DNA from: Histomonas meleagridis
Lineage: Eukaryota > Parabasalia > Tritrichomonadida > Dientamoebidae
Length of the DNA: 64,000 nucleotides
Reading direction: 5' to 3'
NCBI GenBank assembly: GCA_020186115.1
Contig: WSYJ01000135.1
Span: 1-64,000, forward strand
The stretch's first letter is position 1. Each line of letters opens with the position of its first letter. Shown here in pieces: positions 33,205 to 43,378 of the stretch. Both the position numbers and the translations under genes were made by a program. The notes beneath the pieces were generated by a model. That model did not search any database and was not told the DNA's origin. It saw only the letters and a program-made list of their open reading frames with translations.

Positions 33205-33829
33205 AATTTCTAACTTTACTCCCCATTTTTTTGTGAGAATAATATGTTGGAACCACTCTGTATCTTTTTAAGGAGTTCTCAATTTTCTGAAGCTTATTGC
33301 GCATTAGTTTTTTCGCTTGTGGATGTGGGGGTATTTCATTATACCTGTTTTAAAAAATTTGAAAACATTTCTCTGCTGTCACACATAAAGAACTAATTAA
33401 TGGTATATATGAAATTTTGTAATATATTATACAGAGCAAAATAGAGTAGAGTTGGAAGATTTGGCAAAACAGCGGTACAAAGAGGAAACTTAGTTAACCT
33501 AAAAAAAATAATGTCACTATAAATATATTTTAATTCAATTACTTCCTATTTACATTAAATGAAACAATTAATCGTTGAATTTATCTTTTTTAGTTATAAA
33601 TATGGAAGATTTTTTTATTCGGAAAAACCAATGTTTACCAAAAAAGGAAAATCTAAAGTATATTATGCATACTTAAGTATGTTTTTCCAATATATTTAAT
33701 CAAATAATATGATTTACAAATATAGTGTTTATATTGTAAATACTGTGTTTTCTATTATATATGTATTTTGATTCTAACTTCTTGTTGTTATTTTTTTTAA
33801 ATTTGTTACTTTGGAAACAATTCAATAAT
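33205..33829. other. Intergenic DNA
   Basis: Nothing recognised. AT-rich, with no sustained frames. Confidence 0.5.
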
Positions 33830-35590
33830 TTCATCGTATCCACATCTTTTTGCAAAATCAAATGCTGTTGCAAATTTTGTAAAAAAGTTCCAAAAATTTA
33901 TTTAAAATGAAAAATTATTAAAACAAATTTTAAATAAAGCAAATAATTATCTTTGGTTTTAATATCAATTCCCTTTTGTTCGAGAAGCAATTTAACTATT
34001 TCTGGTTTACGATTGAAAACAGCTGTAATAATTGCTGTACGTAATAATTAATATAATTCCCATATCTTATTTTAAAATATTAAATTGTCAAAATAAATTT
34101 TATCTTTAGCATTAATATCAATTCCTTTTTGTTTAAGAAGCAATTTAACTACTTCTGTTTTCCAACTTTGAGTCGTCAAAATAAGTGAAGTTCTAAATAA
34201 TTTATATAATTACCAAATTTTATATTCGAATATTAAATTAGTAAAACAATTTATGATAAAGATGATCAGATATCTTTAGCATTGATATCAATTCCACTTT
34301 GTTCAAGAAGTAATTTATCTATTTCTATATATCCATTTTGAGATGCAAGTATAAGTGCTGTATAAAATAATTTAAATGATTTCCAAATATTATTTTGAAA
34401 CATCTAATTCTTATAATAAACATTAAATAAAACAGATAAATATCTTTAGCATTAATATCAATTCCTTTGTGTTTAAGAAGCGAATTAACTATTTCTATAT
34501 GATTATTATAAGAAGCAAGCATAAGTGCTGTTTGTAATAATTTGAATAATTTCCAAATATTATTTTGAAATTTTAAATTATTAAAATAAACATTAAATTA
34601 AGCACATAATTATCTTTAGCATTAATATCAATTCCACTTTGTTCAAGAAGTAATTTATCTATTTCTATATATCCATTTTGAGATGCAAGTATAAGTGCTG
34701 TTTGTAATAATTTAAATAATTTCCAAATATTATTTTGAAACATCTAATTCTTATAATAAATATTAAATAAAACAGATAAATATCTTTAGCATTAATATCA
34801 ATTCCTTTGTGTTTAAGAAGCGAATTAACTATTTCTATATGATTATTATAAGAAGCAAGCATAAGTGCTGTTTGTAATAATTTGAATAATTTCCAAATAT
34901 TATTTTGAAATTTTAAATTATTAAAATAAACATTAAATTAAGCACATAATTATCTTTAGCATTAATATCAATTCCTTTTTGTTCAAGAAGTAATTTATCT
35001 ATTTCTATATATCCATTTTGAGATGCAAGTATAAGTGCTGTTTGTAATAATTTAAATAATTTCCAAATATTATTTTGAAACATCTAATTCTTATAATAAA
35101 TATTAAATAAAACAGATAAATATCTTTAGCATTAATATCAATACCTTTTTGTTCAAGAAGTAATTCAACGATTTCTGTATAACCATACCAAGATGATGCA
35201 TACATAAGTGCTGTATTAAATAACCTAAATAATGTCCAAATATTACTTTGAAATATTAAATTGCTAAAATAAATATCAAATAAAATAAATAAATATCTTT
35301 TGTATTAATGCCAATTTCTTTTTGTTCAAGAAGTAATTTAACGATTTCTTTATAACCATGTTGAGATGCAATAATAAGTGCTGTTTTAAACAATACAAAT
35401 AATTTCCAAATATTATTTTGAAATTTTAATATAATCAAAAGTATTTTAATTAAAACAAATAAATATTTTTCTCATTAATATCTATTTCTTCTTTTTCAAG
35501 AAGCATTTTAACAATTTTTGTTTTACCAATTCCTGCTGCTTTCATTAGTGCTGTACTAAATATTGAAGATAATTTCCAAATAATGTTATT
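33830..35590 (-). repeat. Ankyrin-plus-spacer tandem array 2
   Basis: At least ten units on the minus strand, downstream of the ankyrin gene at 35596-36798. The position matching the TAL alanine codon recurs at 35551, 35391, 35211, 35038, 34868, 34698, 34528, 34358, 34188 and 34035. The steps are 160, 180, 173 and then mostly 170. Each unit encodes one segment like ALMLASYNNHIEIVNSLL and GIDINAKDI, then a spacer with AGATGTTTCAAAATAATA and TTTGGAAATTATTTAAATTATT ending in NACAGCACTTAT. The frame changes at each 170-bp step. 34296-34975 is a recent 340-bp duplication of unit pairs. Confidence 0.85.
34296..34975 (-). repeat. Near-identical 340-bp higher-order duplication inside array 2
   Basis: Units alternate between two types. 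Type A encodes the ASQNGYIEIDKLLLEQ variant and type B the ASYNNHIEIVNSLLKH variant, in the order A-B-A-B-A. The stretch at about 34441-34620 recurs almost base for base at 34781-34960. This points to recent unequal exchange with a two-unit register. Confidence 0.8.
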
Positions 35591-35595
35591 AAATA

Positions 35596-36798
35596 CTATG
35601 TTATGATAATATATATTAAATAAAACAAATAAATAGACTTAGCATTAATATTAATTCCATTTTTCTCAAAGAAATACTTAAAAACTTCAAAATTGGAAAA
35701 CACAGAAAATACCAAAATATTTTCAGGGATTTTCTTATCTTTAATAAAATCTAAAATAAGAAATATTTTCCCATATCTTGCAGAAATATTAATAATATAT
35801 TCATTGATTTCCATTCCTTTATCTATTAAATATTGAAGAAGTTCATAATTATTAAAATAAATGCATACATTTCCTAACTCAGTTAAGTCAAGTTCAAATT
35901 CCTCAATCTTGTTTTCAAAAAGATATTTAAAGATTTCATTTTGATGATATTCAATTGCTGTTTTTAATGATCCTTCAAATTTTGCACCATTTTCTTTACA
36001 CAAATGAATGATTTCAATGTTTCCACTTAAAACTGCATATAATCCAACATTTCTTATTTTAGAACCATTTAATAGAAGGAATTTAAAACATTTAATGGAT
36101 CCAAAAATTGCTGCATATTTTATAAGTGAAACTTTAAAACATCCAAAAATAAATGGATGTTTCTCATATAATGATATATGGATTTTTTGATCAAAATCAA
36201 AATTTGCTTCTGTAGAAATTTCTTGAAGTTTTTCAACATTATCATCAAGAATTATTTTTGCTAGTTTTGAGTTAGTTCCATCATTTATATATTTTTTATG
36301 AAGTTTCCAATTATCTTCTCGAAGTTTATCTATGTTTTTCAAAAAGAAAGAATTACTTTTTAATTTATTATTAAGTTGTTCTTCTGACATATAATGTGCA
36401 AAATATAAAGAAATATTTGTTGTAACTTTAGGTTCAATTAATTGCTGTTTAACCATCTCATTAATAAGAAAATAAGTATTTTTTGCAATAAGTTTTTTTG
36501 TAAATAGAGTCACTATATCATGTTTTTCTTCTTTAATTTTAGTTTTTCCCTTAATTTCATTTAGAAAATTGATATATATAGAAGGATCCTTGTTTTGTGA
36601 TACATAAGATGAACATAATAATTCGGTTAGAATAATTTTTGAAGAATATGGAAAATGAGAATCAAATAAATTTATTATTGTTTCAACTGAACTTACTATA
36701 TTTTCTTCATTTAAACTAAAAACTATATGTTGGATTAATTGAAGAGTTTCTAAATGGGTTTTATTTAGGTTAGAACAATAAGTTTTGTTGCTATTCAT
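35596..36798 (-). CDS. Ankyrin-family protein (helical head plus divergent ankyrins)
   Basis: 400 residues from ATG at 36798 (MNSNKTYCSNLNKTH). The frame extends upstream only through non-ATG codons. An N-terminal helical region is followed by the family motif KLHKKYINDGTNSKLAKIIL and NVEKLQEIS (about residues 185-215), then divergent ankyrin repeats: KYAAIFGSIKCFKFLLLNGS, GLYAVLSGNIEIIHLCKENG, EIFKYLFENKI, NYELLQYLIDKGM. It ends exactly where the ankyrin/spacer array starts (INAKSIYLFYL, then stop). Either the array is spliced in, or this is the whole protein. The start lies 82 bp from the divergent CTU1 start. Such proteins are a large trichomonad-expanded family of unknown role. They probably bind proteins. 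Confidence 0.75.
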   Translation of the reverse strand: MNSNKTYCSNLNKTHLETLQLIQHIVFSLNEENIVSSVETIINLFDSHFPYSSKIILTELLCSSYVSQNKDPSIYINFLNEIKGKTKIKEEKHDIVTLFTKKLIAKNTYFLINEMVKQQLIEPKVTTNISLYFAHYMSEEQLNNKLKSNSFFLKNIDKLREDNWKLHKKYINDGTNSKLAKIILDDNVEKLQEISTEANFDFDQKIHISLYEKHPFIFGCFKVSLIKYAAIFGSIKCFKFLLLNGSKIRNVGLYAVLSGNIEIIHLCKENGAKFEGSLKTAIEYHQNEIFKYLFENKIEEFELDLTELGNVCIYFNNYELLQYLIDKGMEINEYIINISARYGKIFLILDFIKDKKIPENILVFSVFSNFEVFKYFFEKNGININAKSIYLFYLIYIIIT

Positions 36799-36880
36799 GA
36801 ATATGGCCGCTGTCAAAAAATTCAATGTTGAATTCACTTTTGAGCGGTATGAATTGACAACCTCTGTTCGAACAATTTTA

Positions 36881-37861
36881 ATGGTTTTGTGCCAACACTG
36901 TCAAAAAGAAAAAGCGCAAATTGTTCGCCCGGAAACAGGGGAAAAACTTTGCAAAAGTTGTTTTTCGACTGCGTTTGAAGATGAAGTATATCACACGATC
37001 CAAAGATTTAATTTAATCGAAAAAGGAGATGTTGTTGCAATTGGTGTTTCTGGTGGCAAAGACTCTACAGTTCTCATGCACATTCTTAACGCTATAAACA
37101 TCCGTTACAACATGGGTTTTGAAATCCAACTTGTTTGCATTGATGAAGGCATCACAGGATATCGTGACAATGCTCTTCAAACAGTTAAACAAAATTCAGA
37201 AGCTTATAACCTCCCACTTACTATTCTTAGTTTCACCGATATCTTTGGATGGACACTTGATCAAATCTTCCAAGCGACTCAAACTCGTGAAACTTGTACA
37301 TATTGCGGTATCTTTAGACGCCGCGCACTCGACATCGGCGCACAGCGCGTAAATGCCACCAAAGTCGCGGTTGGTCACAACGCCGATGACATTGCGGAGA
37401 CCGTTATTCTTAACGTTCTCCGCGGTGATGTTTCACGCTATGGACGTTCTGTTGACATTAAAACTGATGGGATTGACTCCAAATTAAAGGGGTCATCGAT
37501 TGCGCCTCGAATCAAACCATTTGCTTTCCAAAACCAAAAGGAAATTGTTTACTATGCACATTTTAATAAACTTCTTTATTACGCTGTGGAATGCACATAT
37601 GCAGTGCAAGCATTCCGTCGCTTCCCAAGAGAATACCTCGTTGCTAAACAGCAAAAGGATCCTGGAGTAATGCGGAGAATCATTGAAGGTGCAATAATGT
37701 ACCAACAGAATATTGAAACAGAACCAGAAAGTGAGGCAGAGATTGGGTTCTGTAAGAAATGTGGTGCAGCGTGTAATCACGACATATGTATGGCATGCAG
37801 ATTGCTTGAAAAACTTGAAGCAGGACATGCGAAGAAGGATATAGTTGAAGAAAAAGAATGA
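36881..37861 (+). CDS. CTU1: Cytosolic tRNA 2-thiolation protein 1 (Ctu1/Ncs6)
   Basis: 326 residues from ATG at 36881 (MVLCQHCQKEKAQIVRPETG). A TCACTTTTG initiator at 36834 lies 47 bases upstream. With Ctu2 and the Urm1 sulfur relay the enzyme thiolates U34 of Lys, Glu and Gln tRNAs in the cytosol. Seen: N-terminal zinc pair CQHC...CKSC (Cys4, 7, 24, 27), adenylation PP-loop SGGKDS (57-62), CTYCGIFRRRALD with catalytic-type cysteines, GHNADDIAETVILNVLRGD, and the C-terminal CKKCGAACNHDICMAC zinc-binding tail. All hallmark residues are present. It is head-to-head with the ankyrin gene at 35596-36798. Confidence 0.96.
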   Translation: MVLCQHCQKEKAQIVRPETGEKLCKSCFSTAFEDEVYHTIQRFNLIEKGDVVAIGVSGGKDSTVLMHILNAINIRYNMGFEIQLVCIDEGITGYRDNALQTVKQNSEAYNLPLTILSFTDIFGWTLDQIFQATQTRETCTYCGIFRRRALDIGAQRVNATKVAVGHNADDIAETVILNVLRGDVSRYGRSVDIKTDGIDSKLKGSSIAPRIKPFAFQNQKEIVYYAHFNKLLYYAVECTYAVQAFRRFPREYLVAKQQKDPGVMRRIIEGAIMYQQNIETEPESEAEIGFCKKCGAACNHDICMACRLLEKLEAGHAKKDIVEEKE

Positions 37862-38370
37862 TCGTTATGATAGAAATAATTAAAATTTTGTTGTGACTCC
37901 CAAATTTAATCACAAGAACACATGATATTGTCACTTTTTACTTTCAAAACAAACGTTTAAAAATTATTATTGTAACAGGGCAATTATTTATTTATCTTTA
38001 TTTTTTTATAAAAAATACGCAAACATATATTCTTTTTGTTGTTACTATTTATTCTTGGCGTCAATCTCAGATCTAATTTTGAAATTGCATTTTTAGTGTT
38101 TATTCTGTTTTTACGGATTCAACCCCTCTAATGATGAAAGAGATTTTAGCTGTTTAATAATTTAATGACCAATATTTATTATCAAACAATTTGATTTTTT
38201 TTTACAATCCACAAAACGACACCAATAACAGCATTCACAAATTAATGGAATATATCACGTTTTCAATATCTTAGAAATCTGATTCAATTATACTATTGTA
38301 AATTTCCATTTTTTTTTTTTTTCTTAAAGAAGATCTCAAAATTATTTAATGGCATATTTTTTACTATCAT
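37862..38370. other. Intergenic DNA between convergent 3' ends
   Basis: Nothing recognised. T-runs at about 38190-38200 and 38310-38325 are consistent with AT-rich 3' flanks. Confidence 0.5.
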
Positions 38371-39024
38371 TCAGCAACATATGCATGACGTTTCATCATC
38401 CTGAACCTTCTTCTCAAGTTTTTGTGGCTTTGGCAAGATCTCTGCCTTATTTGGAATGTTAGATTTACAGAAAAGTAGAGCTGCTTCTTGAAATAGTTCT
38501 TCGACTCCTTCGCCAGTTAATGCACTGGTTTCAAAATATTGAACAATTGAGCGACTTGTTTTTTCAGATAGTTTTTGGGACAGCTTTTCTACTAAATCCT
38601 TCCCCTCTTGTTCGCTTACTTGACGATTTGGAAGATCAATCATATTTCCGCATATGCATATTATGCCATCTTCATTTTGTACCATCTCTTCATCAAACCA
38701 AGATTCTACGGAATAGAAAGAATCCCTGCTGCTATTGTCTTCTTCTTTTGCATTTGGTTGAACTGCTACTTTAAAAACAATGATAAAAATATTTGCATTC
38801 CGACAATAACTTGGTACAATACTTCTGTACGTTTCTTGCCCGGACGGATCCCAGATTACTAGATTTTTTGTTTTTCCAGCTACATTGATACTTTTTTGAA
38901 AATTATCAACACCAATAGTATTTGGGTAATAATCAAATGCACCTTCACAAAAGCGTTTTACAATTGCTGTTTTTCCAACGCCACTATCCCCAAGCATGAC
39001 AACTTTTAAAGAAGATTCCTCCAT
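38371..39024 (-). CDS. Divergent Rab-like small GTPase with CxCC tail
   Basis: 217 residues from ATG at 39024 (MEESSLKVVMLGDSGVGKT). Seen: P-loop GDSGVGKT (12-19), a TIGVD switch-I segment with the conserved Thr, switch-II WDPSGQETYRSI, and a G5 SALTGEGVEELF. The C-terminus is CICC, fitting double geranylgeranylation and membrane attachment. Deviations: DPSGQE replaces DTAGQE, and the usual NKxD base-recognition motif appears as GNMIDL. An insertion of about 18 residues (KEEDNSSRDSFYSVESW) follows beta-4. It probably acts in vesicle traffic, but the subclass is not assignable. AAAACCGTTTAA lies about 13-24 bases upstream of the ATG. Confidence 0.88.
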   Translation of the reverse strand: MEESSLKVVMLGDSGVGKTAIVKRFCEGAFDYYPNTIGVDNFQKSINVAGKTKNLVIWDPSGQETYRSIVPSYCRNANIFIIVFKVAVQPNAKEEDNSSRDSFYSVESWFDEEMVQNEDGIICICGNMIDLPNRQVSEQEGKDLVEKLSQKLSEKTSRSIVQYFETSALTGEGVEELFQEAALLFCKSNIPNKAEILPKPQKLEKKVQDDETSCICC

Positions 39025-39461
39025 CACCAAAGTATTAAACGGTTTTTGTGAAAACCTTATTGAAAATATTTACATAAACTTAACAAAATTCAAAAAAATG
39101 AAAATTTCAATTTTGGCTTTTTTTGTGAAAAAAATACGTTTCTTAATTATTCCTTAAAGAACGTATGACACTCTCACTTTTAAATATTGAGAAGTGGAAC
39201 GTTTTCTTGTTGGTGGTCTTGAGCTTTCACTTACGCATTATCGAACAAAAATGGTTGAGGTGAGCTTCGCATTGTTACTGAAAACGAGACATAATAACTC
39301 GAATTTCCTGTGAAGATTGAACGAATGCAATTTTTTGACCGACATATTATATATAGCTCTTTCACAATGAACAAATACATCATGTGACACATCAGAATAT
39401 TAAACAAAATAAATTATATTTGTTTTTGATTTCTTTTTTTTAAACCACCATATCGTTGTCA
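39025..39461. other. Upstream region of the GTPase gene
   Basis: It contains the AAACGGTTTTT motif at 39037-39047 (minus-sense AAAAACCGTTT) and a minus-strand TCACAAAAAC initiator-like site just upstream of it. No gene. Confidence 0.5.
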
Positions 39462-39471
39462 GATTGATTTG
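39462..39471. repeat. Target-site duplication, left copy
   Basis: GATTGATTTG, identical to 42168-42177 on the other side of the element. Confidence 0.8.
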
Positions 39472-39556
39472 GCGGTGTGATCTTAAATTCAAATTTCGGC
39501 ATCACAGACCTCATAGAATATTTTGAATCAATGCATTGAGATGATTCTTTCAGAAA
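39472..39556. repeat. MULE left terminal inverted repeat
   Basis: Pairs with 42079-42167 in reverse complement. The core of about 50 bp from AAATTTCGGC to ATGCATTGA is nearly identical and the outer 20 bp is more diverged. Confidence 0.85.
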
Positions 39557-39614
39557 AAGTGGACCATCTAGAGGGATCCCTCAGCTGCCCAGACGTCAGT
39601 TTATATTTTTTTAT

Positions 39615-41601
39615 ATGATTATTCAAAGAAGGAGTATAAAGCCAAAGAATAATTACTTTATTTTTGATATTGAAGAGGACCAAGATCGAAAAGAAGTAAC
39701 GATTGCATCATTAGGAAGTACCAATGTTATGTTACATAGAATGCATCGAATTTCTTCTGCTGATGGATGGGATGTTTTTAAGCTTCTCAATTTTCTTTCT
39801 TATTTTCCTGCTGATTTTTCATCAGAAAAAGTTCAAAGAACGACCAAAGATGGTTTTAACAAAGTTATTAAAATTAAAAAAGAAAATGTGATTTATTTTG
39901 GAGTTTATGTAACAAATGGATTTGAAAAGCAAGCAGTATTTCTAAAAAATTGGGTTAATTGGATTGAACGAAATGGTTTTCATTATTGTGTAAAAAAATT
40001 GAAATGGTCCCTTGAAAAAGATACTCATCATCCTTTATTAATATTTGCAAAATATTTTGCACATACTGATAGAGCACCTTGTTATATTTTTCATGCTGTT
40101 TTTAAAGGATTATTCAAAAGGCCTGGAAGATATGATAAAGATCTTGCAGAAGAAACTGTAGAAGGAAAATTACAAAATATAGCAAAATCTTTACCAGGGT
40201 ATGTTGAAATTGTTCTTCAAGATTATGTAGAAAATGGATTCATTGTTGAAGATGGAAAAGTATTTCAAAGATTCACATGGGTTTGTTCATGGGTTGAAAA
40301 TAGAATCGAACAAACTCATTATATCGAATTAGATGCATCCTTCAAGGCCACAAAGCCTTACTGTTATTGTCGCATCAATAGTATTCGGAACAATGAATCG
40401 GTTCCAATAGCTTTATCAATTGAAATGAAAGAAAATTCACATCTTTACGAAAATGTTTACTGTAGTATTGAGTCATTTGGAATTAGTTCTGAATTATTAA
40501 ATTCCATTCCAATTTTGTCGAATATGGGAAAAGGAATCATAAAATTTTCGAAAAAATAAAAATTGAACACATTTCTTTTGTCATCGACATATTCTTGAAG
40601 TTTTTGGCAATCCAATTTTAAGGAACTGGGTACTCAGATTGCTTGAATGTGTCAAAGAAGAACAATATATTCGACTTTGCCCTCAAATTTCAGAAGAAAT
40701 TTCGATTTGGTGCAGTCAATTGGGACCTGAATCAATACCAGATAAAATTAACTTAATATATGAGATGCTTGACATCAATTCATCTCATTTACAATATGAT
40801 GTAAAAAAATGGGTATTATGGGAAAGAATCGGATTTCATGTAGGTCGCTGCACGAATCACAGTGAATCCTTTCATCATGTAATTAATTCACATTGTTTCA
40901 TTCGAAATAATTTTTTTAATAGAGTAATAGGCATTACTAAAATGATAATCAAAAAATATACAAAACAAGGAGAAGTTCATGGACGAACAATAAAAAATCG
41001 ATTTTGGAAATATTCGCAATCTAAATCCACAGCAATAACAAAAGGATGGGATCTTTCTAGAAATTCATTAGATCATTGTGAGTGTGGTTGAAATGATTAT
41101 TATTCAAGTATCTTAAATGTGAGATTTCCATGTATACATGAAATTTCTAATAATATATTCAATAGAGCACCATCACCACCAGAGCTTATTATAGAATCTT
41201 ATTCACAAATAAATGAAGTAAAATTAATAGAAACACAGAAAGTAAGAAATCTTCCGAGAATATCAAATGAAATAGATACAACAAAAATGCCATTAGAATA
41301 TAAAGATGAAGAAATTTCTCACAAGGGCTCAAGCTTCGTATATGAGGGTCCAAATACAAAATATGCCAAAGAAGAATCCTGGAAAGTGGTTCGCGAACTG
41401 AAGGTGATGTATAAAATTGATAAACATGATGCAATTGATATTGTTATGAATGAGTTTGCGCAATGGGGATTAAATAATGAGCAAACTGCTTCAATAACTA
41501 ATATTGCTCATTTTAGAATTTCTTGTTGGAATGTTGGGATTAAGTTTAAGGAAAAAAGAGATAAAAGCCAACGACAGGGTAACAGTGATACACATTCTTA
41601 A
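39615..41601 (+). pseudogene. MULE transposase, broken by stops
   Basis: Three plus-strand pieces form one transposase. 39615-40559 starts with ATG (MIIQRRSIKPKNN) and contains the DDE-domain start YIELDASFKATKPYCYCRIN with the first catalytic Asp. A frame change and TGA near 40557-40565 follow. 40600-41091 continues with HRHILEVFGNPILRNW and the TNHSESFHHVINS segment typical of MULEs. A TGA at 41089 then interrupts a SWIM-type zinc motif: CECG before it and RFPCIHEI after it (CxC...CxH). 41092-41601 gives the C-terminal tail in the same frame. The two in-frame stops and one frame change mean no full-length enzyme is made. Confidence 0.85.
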
Positions 41602-42078
41602 AGTCTTTCACATATGAATAAACATCGAAGGTGAATAACAAATATTTTTGTTTCAATACATAGTTTTGAGATTTAGTAATATACTTTCAATGACAAATGC
41701 ATTCATTGCACGATAAAAAGAACAGAAAGCTCAAGGAAGATGAATAAATATCATCATTCTAATAAAATAGTATATAAAAGCTTTGAAATATTCAGATTTG
41801 GTGATAATATAATTATCTTTGGCTCTTCAAAGCCTTGTTTTGGTCTGAAAACGAGTGACAATCAATTTTAAAACACTATGGTAGATAGTTAACTAAATCA
41901 GCAAGTATAATATTTTGTTAAATACTTATGTGTTTAAAGCGGCGTTCATATTTAGCTCTTGGTAAACAAAAAGGTTCTTTCATTATTTTCTATAAATCTT
42001 CGTGAAGTCCAATCATTTGATAAGTCCGAGAAACATGTTTTAGAAGAAATAATTTTTGGCGCTCAATAAACCGCGAAC
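41602..42078. other. Non-coding interior of the MULE
   Basis: 477 bp between the transposase end and the right inverted repeat. No frames of interest. Confidence 0.6.
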
Positions 42079-42167
42079 GAATCATCAGAAAAAATATTTC
42101 AATGCATTAATTCAAAATATTCTATGAGGTCTTTGATGCCGAAATTTCAATTAAACATCGCTCGTTC
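42079..42167. repeat. MULE right terminal inverted repeat
   Basis: Reverse complement of 39472-39556 with scattered mismatches. Followed directly by the second GATTGATTTG copy at 42168-42177. Confidence 0.85.
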
Positions 42168-42249
42168 GATTGATTTGAGTCTCAAATTTTCTGAGTGTCC
42201 AGAATATTTGTATGACTTACAAAAAGTGTAAAAAACATATGATTTTTTT

Positions 42250-43378
42250 TTTATTAGCTATTATTTGACCTTTCAATCAGCAAATTAACAATTTCTGTAA
42301 ATCCTTTTGAAGACGCCATATCAAGCGCTGTTTTAAATGTTTGTAAGAATTCCGATTTATTATTTTGAAACACCACATAGAAGAAATAAAAATTTTATCA
42401 TATGAAATAATATTTTTGGAATTGATATCAACTCCTTCTTGTTCAAGAATTAATTTAACTAAATCTATTTTACCATATTTAGATGCATACATAAGTGCTG
42501 TATTAAACTTTCTTAAAAAAATCCAAAAATTACTTTGAAATAGAAGAAAATCGTTTTAATTAATTTCAAACAAAATAATTAAATATCTTTAATATTAACA
42601 TCAATTCCTTCATGTTTAAGAATCAATTTGACAATTTCAACTGGATTCCCTTGGTGTAGCACGCATAAAATAAGAACTGTCTGAGAAATTTTTGATTAAT
42701 ACCAAATAATATATTGAATTATCGAATCATAAAAATAAATATCTAAAAGAACAAACGAATATTTTTATCATTTATATCAATTCCATCTTGTTCGAGAAGT
42801 AATTTTGCAATTTCATTTTCACAATAACGAAATGCTTTCATAAGTGCTGTCTCAAATAATTTAAATAATTCCCAAATACTACAATGAATTTATAAATTAT
42901 CATAATAAAATTCAAATAAAGTATATAAAAGCCTTTAACATTAATATCAATTCCGTTATGTTTAAGAAGTAATTTAACTATATCAATTTTTCCATTTCGA
43001 GTTGCAAGTATGAGTGCTGTTTCAAACAATTCAAATTGTTTCCAAATATTATTTCCAAATATTGTATTATTCAAACAAACAACAAAAAATAAATAAAGAA
43101 TATGATCTTTAGCATTAATATTAATTCCCTCTTGTTCAAGAAGTAATTCAGCAATTTCTACATGGCCATTCTTAGAAGCGCACATAAGTGCTGTCCAAAA
43201 TAATTAATATGATTACCAAATATTATTTTGAAATAGGCCATAATTCGAAAAACAAATTTTATATATAATAAATGATCATTTTGAGCATTAATATCAATAC
43301 CTTCTTGCTCAATAAGAAATTTAATGATATCATAATTACCATTTTGAGTAGCATTTAAAAATGCTCTTTGAAATATTT
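42250..43378 (-). repeat. Ankyrin-plus-spacer tandem array 3
   Basis: About seven units downstream of the ankyrin gene at 43379-44626. The TAL alanine position recurs near 43364, 43191, 43017, 42847, 42677, 42498 and 42328, giving steps of 170-179. Segments such as CASKNGHVEIAELLLEQEGI and TALILATRNGKIDIVKLL are well preserved, while spacers separate and mostly shift the frame. The 42838-43185 stretch reads through one spacer in frame (KDHILYLFFVV...IWKQFELFETALILAT). The right end of the MULE lies about 75 bp beyond the array. Confidence 0.85.

Larger units (their letters stand above)
39472..42167 (+). mobile_element. MULE (Mutator-like) DNA transposon, inactive
   Basis: A 2.7-kb element bounded by imperfect terminal inverted repeats of about 85-90 bp. 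The left arm at 39472-39556 contains AAATTTCGGCATCACAGACC, TCATAGAATATTTTGAAT and ATGCATTGA. The right arm at 42079-42167 carries the same order in reverse complement with few mismatches. A 10-bp direct repeat, GATTGATTTG, flanks it at 39462-39471 and 42168-42177. That is the size of a MULE target-site duplication. It carries a MULE-type transposase broken by stops. The boundary is set by the target duplication, so it is good to a few bases. Confidence 0.9.
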
